NCBI GenBank assembly: GCA_018267545.1
Contig: JAFDYG010000413.1
Span: 1 to 39,559 of the forward strand
Direction of reading: 5' to 3'
Length of the DNA stretch: 39,559 nt
From: Bacteroidota bacterium
Lineage (GTDB): Bacteria > Bacteroidota > Bacteroidia > Chitinophagales > Chitinophagaceae
The notes below the pieces were generated by a model, which ran no database searches, was not told the origin of the DNA, and saw nothing but the letters and a program-made list of their open reading frames with translations. Made by a program: the position numbers and the translations under genes. Below, one piece after another: positions 1 to 9,777 of the stretch; the stretch's first letter is position 1, and every line of letters begins with the position of its first letter.

Positions 1-1896
1 GTCTGCGGTTATTCTCAGGAAGTGGTTGTCGCCAGCCCGGACAGGCTTCTCAGGGTGAGTATAAGTGTTGTAAACGACCGGGCCTGGTATTCGGTAACCT
101 ATAGGGATAAAACCATGCTGGAAAGATCGCCGCTCGGCTTTGTATCGAACGAGGGTGATTTCTCCGCGGGGGTCCGATTGGTGGGTAAGCAGGAGGATGC
201 CGTGGACAAGAGCTATACGCAGGATAAGATAAAGCGGTCGCAGGTGCATTATGCCGCGGCTAAGCTCACCTGTACGTTCGAGAATGCGCAGAAGAGAAGA
301 TTCGATGTCGTTTTTCAGGTCAGCAATCACGATATAGCTTTCCGGTATGAGCTGCCGGAGTGGGGGCCGCGTTTATCCTGTGTGGTAGAAAAGGAGGCCA
401 CGGGGTTTACCTTCCCGGCGGGTACGACGACATTTCTGTCGCCGATGATGAATCCAATGACGGGTTTTGCGCGGACGGCTCCAAGCTATGAGAATATGTA
501 TAAGGCGGATGAGCCGATGGATACGGCCAATTTCAGGTCCGGGGGATTTGTATTTCCGGGTTTGTTCAAGGTGGGGAAGGACGGATGGGTGCTGCTGTCG
601 GAGACAGGGGTCAACAGTGGGTACTGTGCCTCGCACCTGGGCGATTGTTCCAAAGAAAGGACGTATACGGTCGACTACCCGGATGTGCGGCAGAATAATG
701 GTTTCGGCAGCTCAGGGGCTTCTATTGCGCTGCCGGGGGTGACGCCGTGGCGGACCGTTACGGTGGGGGAGACGTTGAAGCCGATTGTAGAGACGACTGT
801 TCCGTTCGATGTGGTCGAGCCGCTTTACGAGGCTTCTCAGCCGTATCGGTATGGGCGGTCCACGTGGAGCTGGATTGTGTGGCAGGACCAGAGCATGAAT
901 TATGAGGACCAGGTAAAGTATATCGACCTGGCTTCGGCGATGGGGTATGAATATATTTTGATGGATGCCTTGTGGGACAAGAATTTGGGGAAGGAGCGGG
1001 TAGTGGAGCTGATCAAATATGCGGAGTCGAAGAAGGTCGGGGTGTTTTTATGGTATAACTCGAACGGACCGGAGAATGACGCTCCGCAGGGGCCGCGGAA
1101 CAAGATGTATACGGCTATCGAACGGAAAAAAGAGATGAAATGGCTTCGAAGCGTGGGGGTGAAGGGGCTCAAGGTGGATTTTTTCGGAGGGGACAAGCAG
1201 GAGACGATGCGGTTATATGAGGATATACTATCCGATGCGAATGATTATGGCTTGATGATCGATTTTCACGGGGCGACCTTGCCGAGGGGCTGGGAGCGGA
1301 TGTATCCGAATTATGTGGGCAGTGAAGCGGTGGTTGCTTCGGAAATGCTGATTTTTTCGCAGGGGGTAAGGGAGCAGGAAGCTTATAATGCTTCGCTGCA
1401 CCCCTTCATCCGGAATGCCGTCGGAAGCATGGAGTTTGGCGGGGTATTGCTGAATAAGTATCTGGTGAAGAGCAATGAGGGACGCAATAAGCGTCTGACT
1501 ACGGATGCGTTCCAGCTGGCGACGGCGGTGCTGTTTCAGAATCCGGTGCAGATGTTTGGGTTGACGCCGAATAATCTGAAGGATGTGCCGGGGTTCGAGA
1601 TCGATTTTATGAAGGGGGTTCCGACGACCTGGGACGAAACGGTTTTTATCGACGGGTATCCGGGTAAGTATAGCGTCATTGCGCGCCGGCATGGGGATCG
1701 CTGGTATGTGGCGGGGGTGAATGCGATGAAAGAGGGGTTGAAGCTAAAGCTAAGTTTGCCTATGCTTGCGGGGAAGAAGGTGCAGGTGTATGGGGACGAT
1801 GCGGACGGGGCTGCCTATCGCAAGGAGATGGAGATAGGGCGGTCCGGGGATGTCGGGATAGAGATGCATACGGGAGGAGGGTTTATTGTTTTTTAG
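1..1896 (+). CDS. GH97 family glycoside hydrolase, probable retaining alpha-galactosidase (5' end missing)
   Basis: Family 97 glycoside hydrolase, expected to be exported to the periplasm and to release terminal alpha-linked galactose or glucose. The reading frame is open from the first base of the window and begins VCGYSQEVVVASPD, which looks like the end of a signal peptide and the start of the mature protein, so the true start lies to the left. 631 residues are visible, close to full family length. The order is an N-terminal beta-sandwich, a TIM barrel from about base 840 (RSTWSWIVWQDQS), and a C-terminal beta domain ending GGGFIVF. KVDFF carries an Asp (codon 1177-1179) at the place of the nucleophile in retaining GH97 enzymes, where inverting SusB-type members lack it. 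VGSEAV has a Glu at 1324-1326 that could be the acid/base. The family is certain; the sugar specificity is inferred. It converges with the esterase gene 38 bases away. Confidence 0.88.
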   Translation, partial: VCGYSQEVVVASPDRLLRVSISVVNDRAWYSVTYRDKTMLERSPLGFVSNEGDFSAGVRLVGKQEDAVDKSYTQDKIKRSQVHYAAAKLTCTFENAQKRRFDVVFQVSNHDIAFRYELPEWGPRLSCVVEKEATGFTFPAGTTTFLSPMMNPMTGFARTAPSYENMYKADEPMDTANFRSGGFVFPGLFKVGKDGWVLLSETGVNSGYCASHLGDCSKERTYTVDYPDVRQNNGFGSSGASIALPGVTPWRTVTVGETLKPIVETTVPFDVVEPLYEASQPYRYGRSTWSWIVWQDQSMNYEDQVKYIDLASAMGYEYILMDALWDKNLGKERVVELIKYAESKKVGVFLWYNSNGPENDAPQGPRNKMYTAIERKKEMKWLRSVGVKGLKVDFFGGDKQETMRLYEDILSDANDYGLMIDFHGATLPRGWERMYPNYVGSEAVVASEMLIFSQGVREQEAYNASLHPFIRNAVGSMEFGGVLLNKYLVKSNEGRNKRLTTDAFQLATAVLFQNPVQMFGLTPNNLKDVPGFEIDFMKGVPTTWDETVFIDGYPGKYSVIARRHGDRWYVAGVNAMKEGLKLKLSLPMLAGKKVQVYGDDADGAAYRKEMEIGRSGDVGIEMHTGGGFIVF

Positions 1897-1934
1897 CGGC
1901 GGCCTGATTGTGGCGGGAAGTTTTTTCATTTATT

Positions 1935-4563
<2,629 letters not shown>

Positions 4564-4573
4564 GGTATATTTT

Positions 4574-5461
4574 TTAGCTGTCACCGGTATTTTTTTTTCT
4601 GAATTCACGCGGCGTATGGCCGGTAAGCTTTTTAAAAGTGGTCGAGAAGTGCTGGGATGAACAAAACCCAGTGTCGAGGGCGATGTCGGTCAGGTTCAAG
4701 TCCGGCTTTCTCAAAAGCTTGATCGATTCTGCAATTCGTAAATTGATAAGATAGTTGATAGGGCTGAATCCGGTGTAGGATTTTACCCTGACGTTGAAAA
4801 GGGTAGTGCCCATGCCTACGGTCGCGGCCATTTCTTCCACGGACCATTGCCGGGCCAGGTTATCGCGCAGCTTCTGTTCGAGCTGTAGAAAAATCTTTGA
4901 AAAATCCCTGCCGGGGTTTCCTTCCTTTGCGAGCTGGCGCGACAGGGTGGCCAAAAATTCATCCAGCAGCTGGTTCACCCTTGTATAAAAAGCTATTTCC
5001 TGGTTCAGCAGCTCGTTTTGCAGGGAGGCTAAAACCCGGCCGGCGTCGCAGGTTTTTGACGGAACCAGGGGTCTGTTCAACAGAAGTATATTTCCGATGG
5101 TGCCGCACTCGCTTTCGGAGAGGCTGCTCCATTTACCGGGTATGAACTTATTATGTTCGAGGACCTCTATTTTAAAATGAATCCAGGCTAGTGTGCCGAT
5201 CTCGAGAAATCCCTTCTCGCTGCTGAGCTTCCGTCCCGGGAGGATGAGTACTGTGTCACCGGGGTATAGATGAAAGTTTTCATCGTCTATGCGCCATTCG
5301 TGCTTGCCGTCGATAATATAGTAGATACGAATAAATTCGCTCATCGATTCCCTAAAGGATTCGAGCTGAATGGCCTGGTTCTTTTTACACCCGGTACTTA
5401 CAATGTGCGGAAACATTTGCAATTCCCGGGAACTTCCCTGCTGAAGTTCGAATAGATTCAT
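4574..5461 (-). CDS. AraC-family transcriptional regulator with cupin sensor domain
   Basis: 295-residue one-component regulator. Residues about 30-160 look like an AraC-type cupin ligand-binding domain (YYIIDGKHEWRIDDE, LYPGDTVLILPG). Residues about 190-290 hold the two helix-turn-helix motifs: RQWSVEEMAATVGMGTTLF and NLTDIALDTGFCSSQHFST, then FKKLTGHTPREFRKK. It heads a leftward operon with the gluconokinase-like kinase and the CE1 esterase and diverges from the sugar-acid dehydratase. An autoregulator of sugar-acid catabolism is therefore the natural reading, with a pentose, sugar acid or oligosaccharide as possible ligand. Its ATG (5461-5459) overlaps the stop of an eight-codon upstream frame that has its own AGGAGG, and no good ribosome-binding site lies at the usual distance from this ATG, so translation may depend on coupling. 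Confidence 0.9.
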   Translation of the reverse strand: MNLFELQQGSSRELQMFPHIVSTGCKKNQAIQLESFRESMSEFIRIYYIIDGKHEWRIDDENFHLYPGDTVLILPGRKLSSEKGFLEIGTLAWIHFKIEVLEHNKFIPGKWSSLSESECGTIGNILLLNRPLVPSKTCDAGRVLASLQNELLNQEIAFYTRVNQLLDEFLATLSRQLAKEGNPGRDFSKIFLQLEQKLRDNLARQWSVEEMAATVGMGTTLFNVRVKSYTGFSPINYLINLRIAESIKLLRKPDLNLTDIALDTGFCSSQHFSTTFKKLTGHTPREFRKKNTGDS

Positions 5462-5484
5462 ATGGCGCCCCCGGCGTTTTTCAT
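5458..5484 (-). CDS. Candidate eight-codon leader peptide (MKNAGGAI)
   Basis: ATG at 5484-5482 followed by seven codons and a TGA at 5460-5458. The stop overlaps the AraC regulator's ATG in an ATGA arrangement. AGGAGG lies at 5493-5488, only three bases from this ATG but 26 bases from the regulator ATG. In the regulator's own frame a stop codon (TAG) sits at 5494-5492 with no other start in between. The short spacing is suboptimal, so this is a candidate only. Confidence 0.4.
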   Translation of the reverse strand: MKNAGGAI

Positions 5485-5487
5485 CGT

Positions 5488-5493
5488 CCTCCT
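5488..5493 (-). promoter_or_regulatory. Strong Shine-Dalgarno AGGAGG upstream of the AraC regulator
   Basis: Perfect AGGAGG reading leftward, unusual in this window where most starts lack one. It is placed to serve the eight-codon leader frame rather than the regulator start itself. Confidence 0.5.
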
Positions 5494-5530
5494 AAAGGAA
5501 TATATTTTATTTGAATAATTCGTATAAAAA

Positions 5531-5580
5531 TCAACAATGTTATATAATGGAAGTTTTCCGTATAGTATATCCCTACATTG
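5531..5580 (+). promoter_or_regulatory. Promoter/operator shared with susC, ilvD copy
   Basis: Contains a 27-base block (5531-5557; core TATAATGGAAGTTTT) identical at 24 of 27 positions to 9704-9730 before susC. It is followed at the same distance (17 bases from block end) by TACATTG at 5574-5580, matching TACTTTG before susC. TACwTTG resembles a short-spaced Bacteroidota -7 box and GTTTT falls near the -33 region. The block holds AACAATGTT, an imperfect inverted repeat. It lies in the 137-base divergent region between the AraC regulator and ilvD, so that regulator is the first candidate to bind it. Confidence 0.6.
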
Positions 5581-5598
5581 CCGATTGATTTGCGCTAT

Positions 5599-7323
5599 AT
5601 GGATACAAATGAAAAGAAATTGAGGAGCCAGGAATGGTTCGGAGGTAAGGACAAAATGGGTTTTGTCCATCGGTCCTGGTTTCGGACCCAGGGTTATCCC
5701 GACGATTATTTCAGGGGAAGGCCGGTAATCGGTATATGCAATACCTGGAGCGAGCTGACGCCTTGCAACGGCCATCTGAGGGAATTTGCGGACGTCGTAA
5801 AGCGGGGGGTGCTGGATGCGGGGGGATTTCCCCTGGAGTTTCCTGTTTCGTCGCTGGGAGAGACCGTGATGCGGCCGACGACTATGCTGTTCAGGAATCT
5901 GGCGAGTATGGACGTGGAGGAGAATATCCGGGCTAATCCATTGGATGGGATAGTTTTGCTGACGGGCTGCGATAAGACCACGCCTTCGACCGTCATGGGG
6001 GCGTGCAGCGTGGACCTTCCGACCATTGTCGTGCCGGGTGGTCCGATGCTGAACGGGCGTTTCAGGGGAGAATGCCTGGGCAGCGGGTCGTTCAACTGGA
6101 TGGTGAAGGAGAAGATGCTGGTTGAGCAATACACCGAAGAAGACATCCTGGAGGCGGAAATAGGGGTGGCGAGGAGTGCGGGGCATTGTATGACCATGGG
6201 AACCGCGTCTACGATGGCCTGTATGGTGGAGGCGTTGGGGCTGACGCTGCCGGGCGCCGCGGCGATTCCGGCGGTGGATGCCAGGAAAAAGGTAATGGCG
6301 CAGCTGAGCGGGAGGAGGATTGTCGAGATGGTGAAGGAAAACCAGAAGCTGTCGACCATACTTACGCGGCAGGCGTTCGAGAACGCCATCGTGGTAAATG
6401 CGGCGGTAGGCGGATCGACCAATTTCATCCTTCATCTGCTTGCTATTGCGGGCAGGATTGGGGTTCCGCTGCAGCTGGAAGATTTCGATGCTATCGGGTC
6501 CAGGATACCGTTGCTGGTGAACCTGAAGCCATCGGGTAAATACCTGATGGAAGATTTTTACTATGCAGGCGGTCTGCCCGTCGTCATTAAAGAGCTAAAC
6601 AAGTATTTACATAATGATGTCATTACGGTAAATGGAAAGACGCTTGGAGAGAACAATAAGAATCCGGTGTGCTACAATAAGGACGTTATTGCATCGATAG
6701 GGGAGCCTTTGCAGGAGGAGGCGGGGATTGTGGTGTTGAAAGGAAACCTGTGTGAAAATGGAGCTATTATAAAGCCATCTGCGGCGACTAAGGGGCTGAT
6801 GAAACACCGGGGAAAGGCGGTGGTGTTCGAAACCATCGAGGACTATCATGCGCGGATCGACGATGAAAATCTGGAGATCGATGAAAATTCCGTCATCGTG
6901 CTGAAGGGCGCGGGGCCGGTGGGTTATCCGGGGATGCCGGAGGTGGGAAATGTCGATCTGCCGGAGAAATTATTGCGCAAAGGCGTTAAGGATATGGTGC
7001 GTATTTCCGACGGCCGGATGAGCGGGACTGCTGCGGGGACTGTCATTCTGCATGTGTCGCCGGAGTCTGCGATCGGGGGTATGCTGGCGCTGGTGGAAAA
7101 TGGCGACATGATAGAATTGGATGTCGAGAACAGGAGACTGCATTTGGATATCAGCGATGAGGAAGCGGCGCGTAGAAAAGCGGCGTGGGTAAGACCCGAG
7201 CCGATGGCGGACAGGGGGTATGTCCGGTTTTATATCGAGCACGTGCAGCAGGCGAACCTCGGGGCTGACCTGGACCTGCTGCGCGGCGGTTCGGGCAGCG
7301 TGATAAAGCGGAATTTACATTGA
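5599..7323 (+). CDS. IlvD/EDD-family sugar-acid dehydratase, L-arabonate/D-xylonate dehydratase type
   Basis: 574-residue cytoplasmic iron-sulfur dehydratase that would convert a pentonate (L-arabonate, D-xylonate or similar) to the 2-keto-3-deoxy acid. Cys56 (TPCNGH), Cys124 (GCDKTT) and Cys197 (GHCMTMG) have the same spacing as the three cluster ligands of Rhizobium L-arabonate dehydratase (Cys59, Cys127, Cys200, from memory). RMSGTAAG supplies the conserved active-site Ser475. The start KLRSQEWFGG and the motif GYPDDYFRGRP also fit that clade and not the amino-acid enzyme IlvD. I place the start at ATG 5599; an in-frame TTG at 5578 lies inside the promoter box. It diverges from the AraC-kinase-esterase operon and shares a promoter block with susC. 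Its stop codon abuts the stop of the convergent dehydratase. No sugar dehydrogenase lies in the window to make its substrate. Confidence 0.92.
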   Translation: MDTNEKKLRSQEWFGGKDKMGFVHRSWFRTQGYPDDYFRGRPVIGICNTWSELTPCNGHLREFADVVKRGVLDAGGFPLEFPVSSLGETVMRPTTMLFRNLASMDVEENIRANPLDGIVLLTGCDKTTPSTVMGACSVDLPTIVVPGGPMLNGRFRGECLGSGSFNWMVKEKMLVEQYTEEDILEAEIGVARSAGHCMTMGTASTMACMVEALGLTLPGAAAIPAVDARKKVMAQLSGRRIVEMVKENQKLSTILTRQAFENAIVVNAAVGGSTNFILHLLAIAGRIGVPLQLEDFDAIGSRIPLLVNLKPSGKYLMEDFYYAGGLPVVIKELNKYLHNDVITVNGKTLGENNKNPVCYNKDVIASIGEPLQEEAGIVVLKGNLCENGAIIKPSAATKGLMKHRGKAVVFETIEDYHARIDDENLEIDENSVIVLKGAGPVGYPGMPEVGNVDLPEKLLRKGVKDMVRISDGRMSGTAAGTVILHVSPESAIGGMLALVENGDMIELDVENRRLHLDISDEEAARRKAAWVRPEPMADRGYVRFYIEHVQQANLGADLDLLRGGSGSVIKRNLH

Positions 7324-8601
7324 TCATTCGAAGAAGGGGATATTGGGTGTCGCGTATTTTTTCAATCCTTCCATATTCAGTTCGACGCCGATGCCGGGTT
7401 TATCGGACAGGACGAGGAATCCCTTTTCGATAAAGGGTTTGTCGTAGGTAATGATCTCCTTCCATTTCGGTTCGGTGTCGCTCAGGGTCTGCCATTCGAG
7501 GATATGGAAATTGGGGACGGTGGCGCAGACGTGGGCGGAGGCCATGGCGCCGAGGAAGGACCCTACCATATGCGGTGAAAAGGGTGTATAGTATAAATTG
7601 GCGAGGTTGGCGATTCTCTGTCCTTCGCCGAGCCCTCCGCATTTCTGGAGGTCGGGCATGATGATATCGATGGCGGCTTGTTCGAGCAGGCGGGTGTAGC
7701 CGTAGGCGAGGTAGAAGTTTTCTCCGCCGCAGATGGGGGTGCTGGTTTCCTGCGTGATCGTTTTATAGACGTCGATATTGTCGGCGGGGACGGGTTCTTC
7801 CAGCCACATGAGGTTGAGGGGTTCCATCATCTTTGCGACCTTCCTGCCGGTCGGGGCGTCGTAGCGGCCGTGCATGTCGACGCAGATGTCGATGTGCGGG
7901 CCGACGGCTTTGCGGACGGCGGCGATGGACTCGTACATGCGTTCGAGCTCGGCGTTGCTGGCGGTCCAGTTGTAGCGGTCGAATTTATTGGGGTCGGTGG
8001 CGGAGTCGATATCGAATTTGACCGCGGTATATCCGTTGGCGACGGCCTGGAGGGCGGCCTTTGCATAGTCTTCCGGTTTGGGGTTGCGGACGGCGTATAG
8101 TTCGGTGTCGCAGTAGACCCGGACCTTGTCGCGAAATTTTCCTCCTAGTAATTGGTGGACGGGCAGGCCCAGGGCTTTTCCGCAGAGGTCCCATAGAGCG
8201 GCGTCGAAGGCGCTGAGGACGGCTACGTACATACCGGATTGTCCGCCGCCGAAGAAGGCGCCTTTGCGGAACTCTTCGAAAATGCGGTTGGGGGTCAGGG
8301 GACTTCGGCCTTTGAGGAGCCGGCCGAGCCGTTGAACGAGGTAGTAGGTGCCTCCGACGGCGTCGACCGCTTCACCGCTGCCCCAGATATCCTGGTTGGT
8401 GAAGATCTTTACGAATAATCCTCCGCCGGAGTATCCGCATTTTACGTCGGTGATTTTCAGGTCGGAGGGACTGGAATGGCGGGGTGTTTTGTCGAGGGCG
8501 TTGGTAAGGCCCTGGCCGAAGGTATTGGTTACTGCGGCAAATGGGGTCATGGCGGCGGCCAGGGCCGCTTTCGACAGGAAAGATCTTCTTGTGGCTGGCA
8601 T
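7324..8601 (-). CDS. Exported enolase-superfamily dehydratase, D-galactonate dehydratase (DgoD)-like
   Basis: 425-residue mandelate racemase / muconate lactonising enzyme superfamily protein, with a twin-arginine-type leader (TRRSFLSKAAL then a hydrophobic stretch), so probably folded and exported to the periplasm. Metal ligands Asp242 (VDMHGR), Glu268 (WLEEP) and Glu294 (GGENF) are each 26 residues apart, and His244 and His344 (SPHMVG) complete the acid-base pair. Recalled E. coli galactonate dehydratase residues Asp183, His185, Glu209, Glu235 and His285 all fit a constant offset of 59. That supports dehydration of a sugar acid to a 2-keto-3-deoxy acid; galactonate itself, arabinonate or fuconate cannot be told apart here. 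It lies 59 bases after the RraA-like gene, presumably one operon. The export signal is odd for an enzyme class normally cytoplasmic. Confidence 0.88.
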   Translation of the reverse strand: MPATRRSFLSKAALAAAMTPFAAVTNTFGQGLTNALDKTPRHSSPSDLKITDVKCGYSGGGLFVKIFTNQDIWGSGEAVDAVGGTYYLVQRLGRLLKGRSPLTPNRIFEEFRKGAFFGGGQSGMYVAVLSAFDAALWDLCGKALGLPVHQLLGGKFRDKVRVYCDTELYAVRNPKPEDYAKAALQAVANGYTAVKFDIDSATDPNKFDRYNWTASNAELERMYESIAAVRKAVGPHIDICVDMHGRYDAPTGRKVAKMMEPLNLMWLEEPVPADNIDVYKTITQETSTPICGGENFYLAYGYTRLLEQAAIDIIMPDLQKCGGLGEGQRIANLANLYYTPFSPHMVGSFLGAMASAHVCATVPNFHILEWQTLSDTEPKWKEIITYDKPFIEKGFLVLSDKPGIGVELNMEGLKKYATPNIPFFE

Positions 8602-8660
8602 CGTTGTTTATTTTTTTGTGTTAGGATAATCGATTCGTTGAACCTGGAGCCCGGGGGCGA

Positions 8661-9611
8661 TTACCAGGTTCGGTCTTTTAGAAATTCTTGTATTTGCTGC
8701 TTGCCGACGGGTAATTCGTTGATGTGGTCGTTTAGCCATTTTGAGAAATCCTTTTCAATATCGTCCGTCCAGCGGGCGTCGATCTGGCCGGCTGTGTACT
8801 TGCCTTCTCTTAGGCGGAGGTGACCGAACTGGTCGCGCAGGCGGACGATCTCCGATGTTTTGACGACGAGCTCCGCCATTTGGGGAGGGATGAAAATGAC
8901 GACGCCGGTTTTGCCGAGGACGACGTCGCCGGGCATGACGGTTACGGTTCGTATGCGTGTGGGGTGGTTGATCCCTGCGATCATGGTTGTCAGGTCTTGA
9001 TTTTTGCCTGCTCCGGGGTTGTGATAGGAGGGGTCGTAGCTGGTATAAAAAGACGTGAAGCTTCCGATTTCCTTCAAGCCTTCGAGGTCTCTTATGGCGC
9101 CGTCGTAGACGATTCCATTTCCGGTTTTTGCGTAGATCGCGTTACCGACGTTGTCTCCGATGGTGGGTCCGTTTCTTTTGGCCCCGAACTGGTCTGCGAC
9201 GTAGACGTCGCCTTTGACCAGGAGCTCTACGGCCCAGACGTTCTGGGCTCTTCGTCCCTGCTTTTTGCCGAGTGAATCGATGGCTTTCCAGACGTCGGGG
9301 CGGCCGGGCATGAAGGTGGCGGTTACGGCGCGGCCGACCAGCACGCTGTCGGGATTTATGATCTGCCAGTCTTCGGCCACCTGGTAACTGTAGCCGGCGT
9401 TTTTCAGGGTGGCCCAGGCTTCTTCGATGCTGACTGATTTCATTCTGCGGATAATGTCGTCGCTGACCCGGGGTCTTCCGTCGGGGAATCGCTCTCCTTT
9501 CCACTCCGGTGTGAGGGCGATGAGTTCTTCTTTACTGATTTGTACCTGCTGTCCTTTGGAGGAAATACAGGTCAAAAAGACAATTATAAGAGGCAAGGCA
9601 TATTTGGCCAT
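8661..9611 (-). CDS. Exported RraA-family protein, possible 2-keto-acid aldolase
   Basis: 316 residues from ATG 9611; a signal peptide of about 20 residues follows directly (MAKYALPLIIVFLTCISSKG), which is why the longer frame opening at 9710 is not used. Residues about 60-250 match the RraA / class II 4-hydroxy-4-methyl-2-oxoglutarate aldolase fold: GDNVGNAIYAKTG, then GIVYDGAIRDLEGL with the Arg-Asp pair that in the aldolases binds substrate and metal. The ~65-residue C-terminal tail (WTDDIEKDFSKW) is not in short RraA proteins. Family aldolases release pyruvate from oxo acids, so it could cleave the product of the neighbouring dehydratase, but RraA homologues also include proteins without aldolase activity. 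First gene of a leftward pair and divergent from susC. Export makes a role in RNase E inhibition unlikely. Confidence 0.8.
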   Translation of the reverse strand: MAKYALPLIIVFLTCISSKGQQVQISKEELIALTPEWKGERFPDGRPRVSDDIIRRMKSVSIEEAWATLKNAGYSYQVAEDWQIINPDSVLVGRAVTATFMPGRPDVWKAIDSLGKKQGRRAQNVWAVELLVKGDVYVADQFGAKRNGPTIGDNVGNAIYAKTGNGIVYDGAIRDLEGLKEIGSFTSFYTSYDPSYHNPGAGKNQDLTTMIAGINHPTRIRTVTVMPGDVVLGKTGVVIFIPPQMAELVVKTSEIVRLRDQFGHLRLREGKYTAGQIDARWTDDIEKDFSKWLNDHINELPVGKQQIQEFLKDRTW

Positions 9612-9703
9612 GGTATTGATATTAATGTCGTTATCAGGATTTGTCGTTGAAGTGACGGACGTGTATAAAGGAAGGAAATTTATTTTAGAAATATTTACAC
9701 TAT

Positions 9704-9754
9704 TCAACAAAGTTCTATAGTGGAAGTTTTTTTAAAAAAGTGCGGCTACTTTGC
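9704..9754 (+). promoter_or_regulatory. Promoter/operator shared with ilvD, susC copy
   Basis: A 27-base block at 9704-9730 (core TATAGTGGAAGTTTT) matches 5531-5557 at 24 of 27 positions, and TACTTTG at 9747-9753 sits at the same distance as TACATTG before ilvD; the flanking C on both sides is also conserved. A weaker segment at 9688-9702 resembles the 26356/33365 element (GAA, ATTT, CTA conserved) at almost the same distance from the TTTG, so susC may answer to both regulators; that second point is weak. The region also drives the divergent RraA-like gene. Confidence 0.6.
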
Positions 9755-9761
9755 ATTACTC

Positions 9762-9777
9762 AAACGACTTGCATATG
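9762..9777 (+). promoter_or_regulatory. Start-codon element AAACGACTTGCATATG at susC
   Basis: Close variant (one insertion, one substitution) of AAACGATTGCTTATG found at the GH115 and FAS1 starts and of AAACAATTGCTATG at the GH51 start. It ends with the initiation codon in a predicted leader of about 15 bases. Function unknown; possibly a translation-initiation element. Confidence 0.4.

Noticed and set aside
5458-6435. Open frame of 325 codons on the minus strand through the ilvD-type gene
   Set aside because: Antisense shadow with Arg/His-rich composition; only its last eight codons, with their own Shine-Dalgarno, were kept as a leader candidate.
7321-7326. TGATCA palindrome where two convergent stop codons abut
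   Set aside because: Simply the two TGA stops back to back with no gap; too short to be a site of its own.
9688-9702. Third copy of the 18-base HTCS element before susC
   Set aside because: Needs a gap and has several substitutions; kept only as a weak remark, not as a feature.
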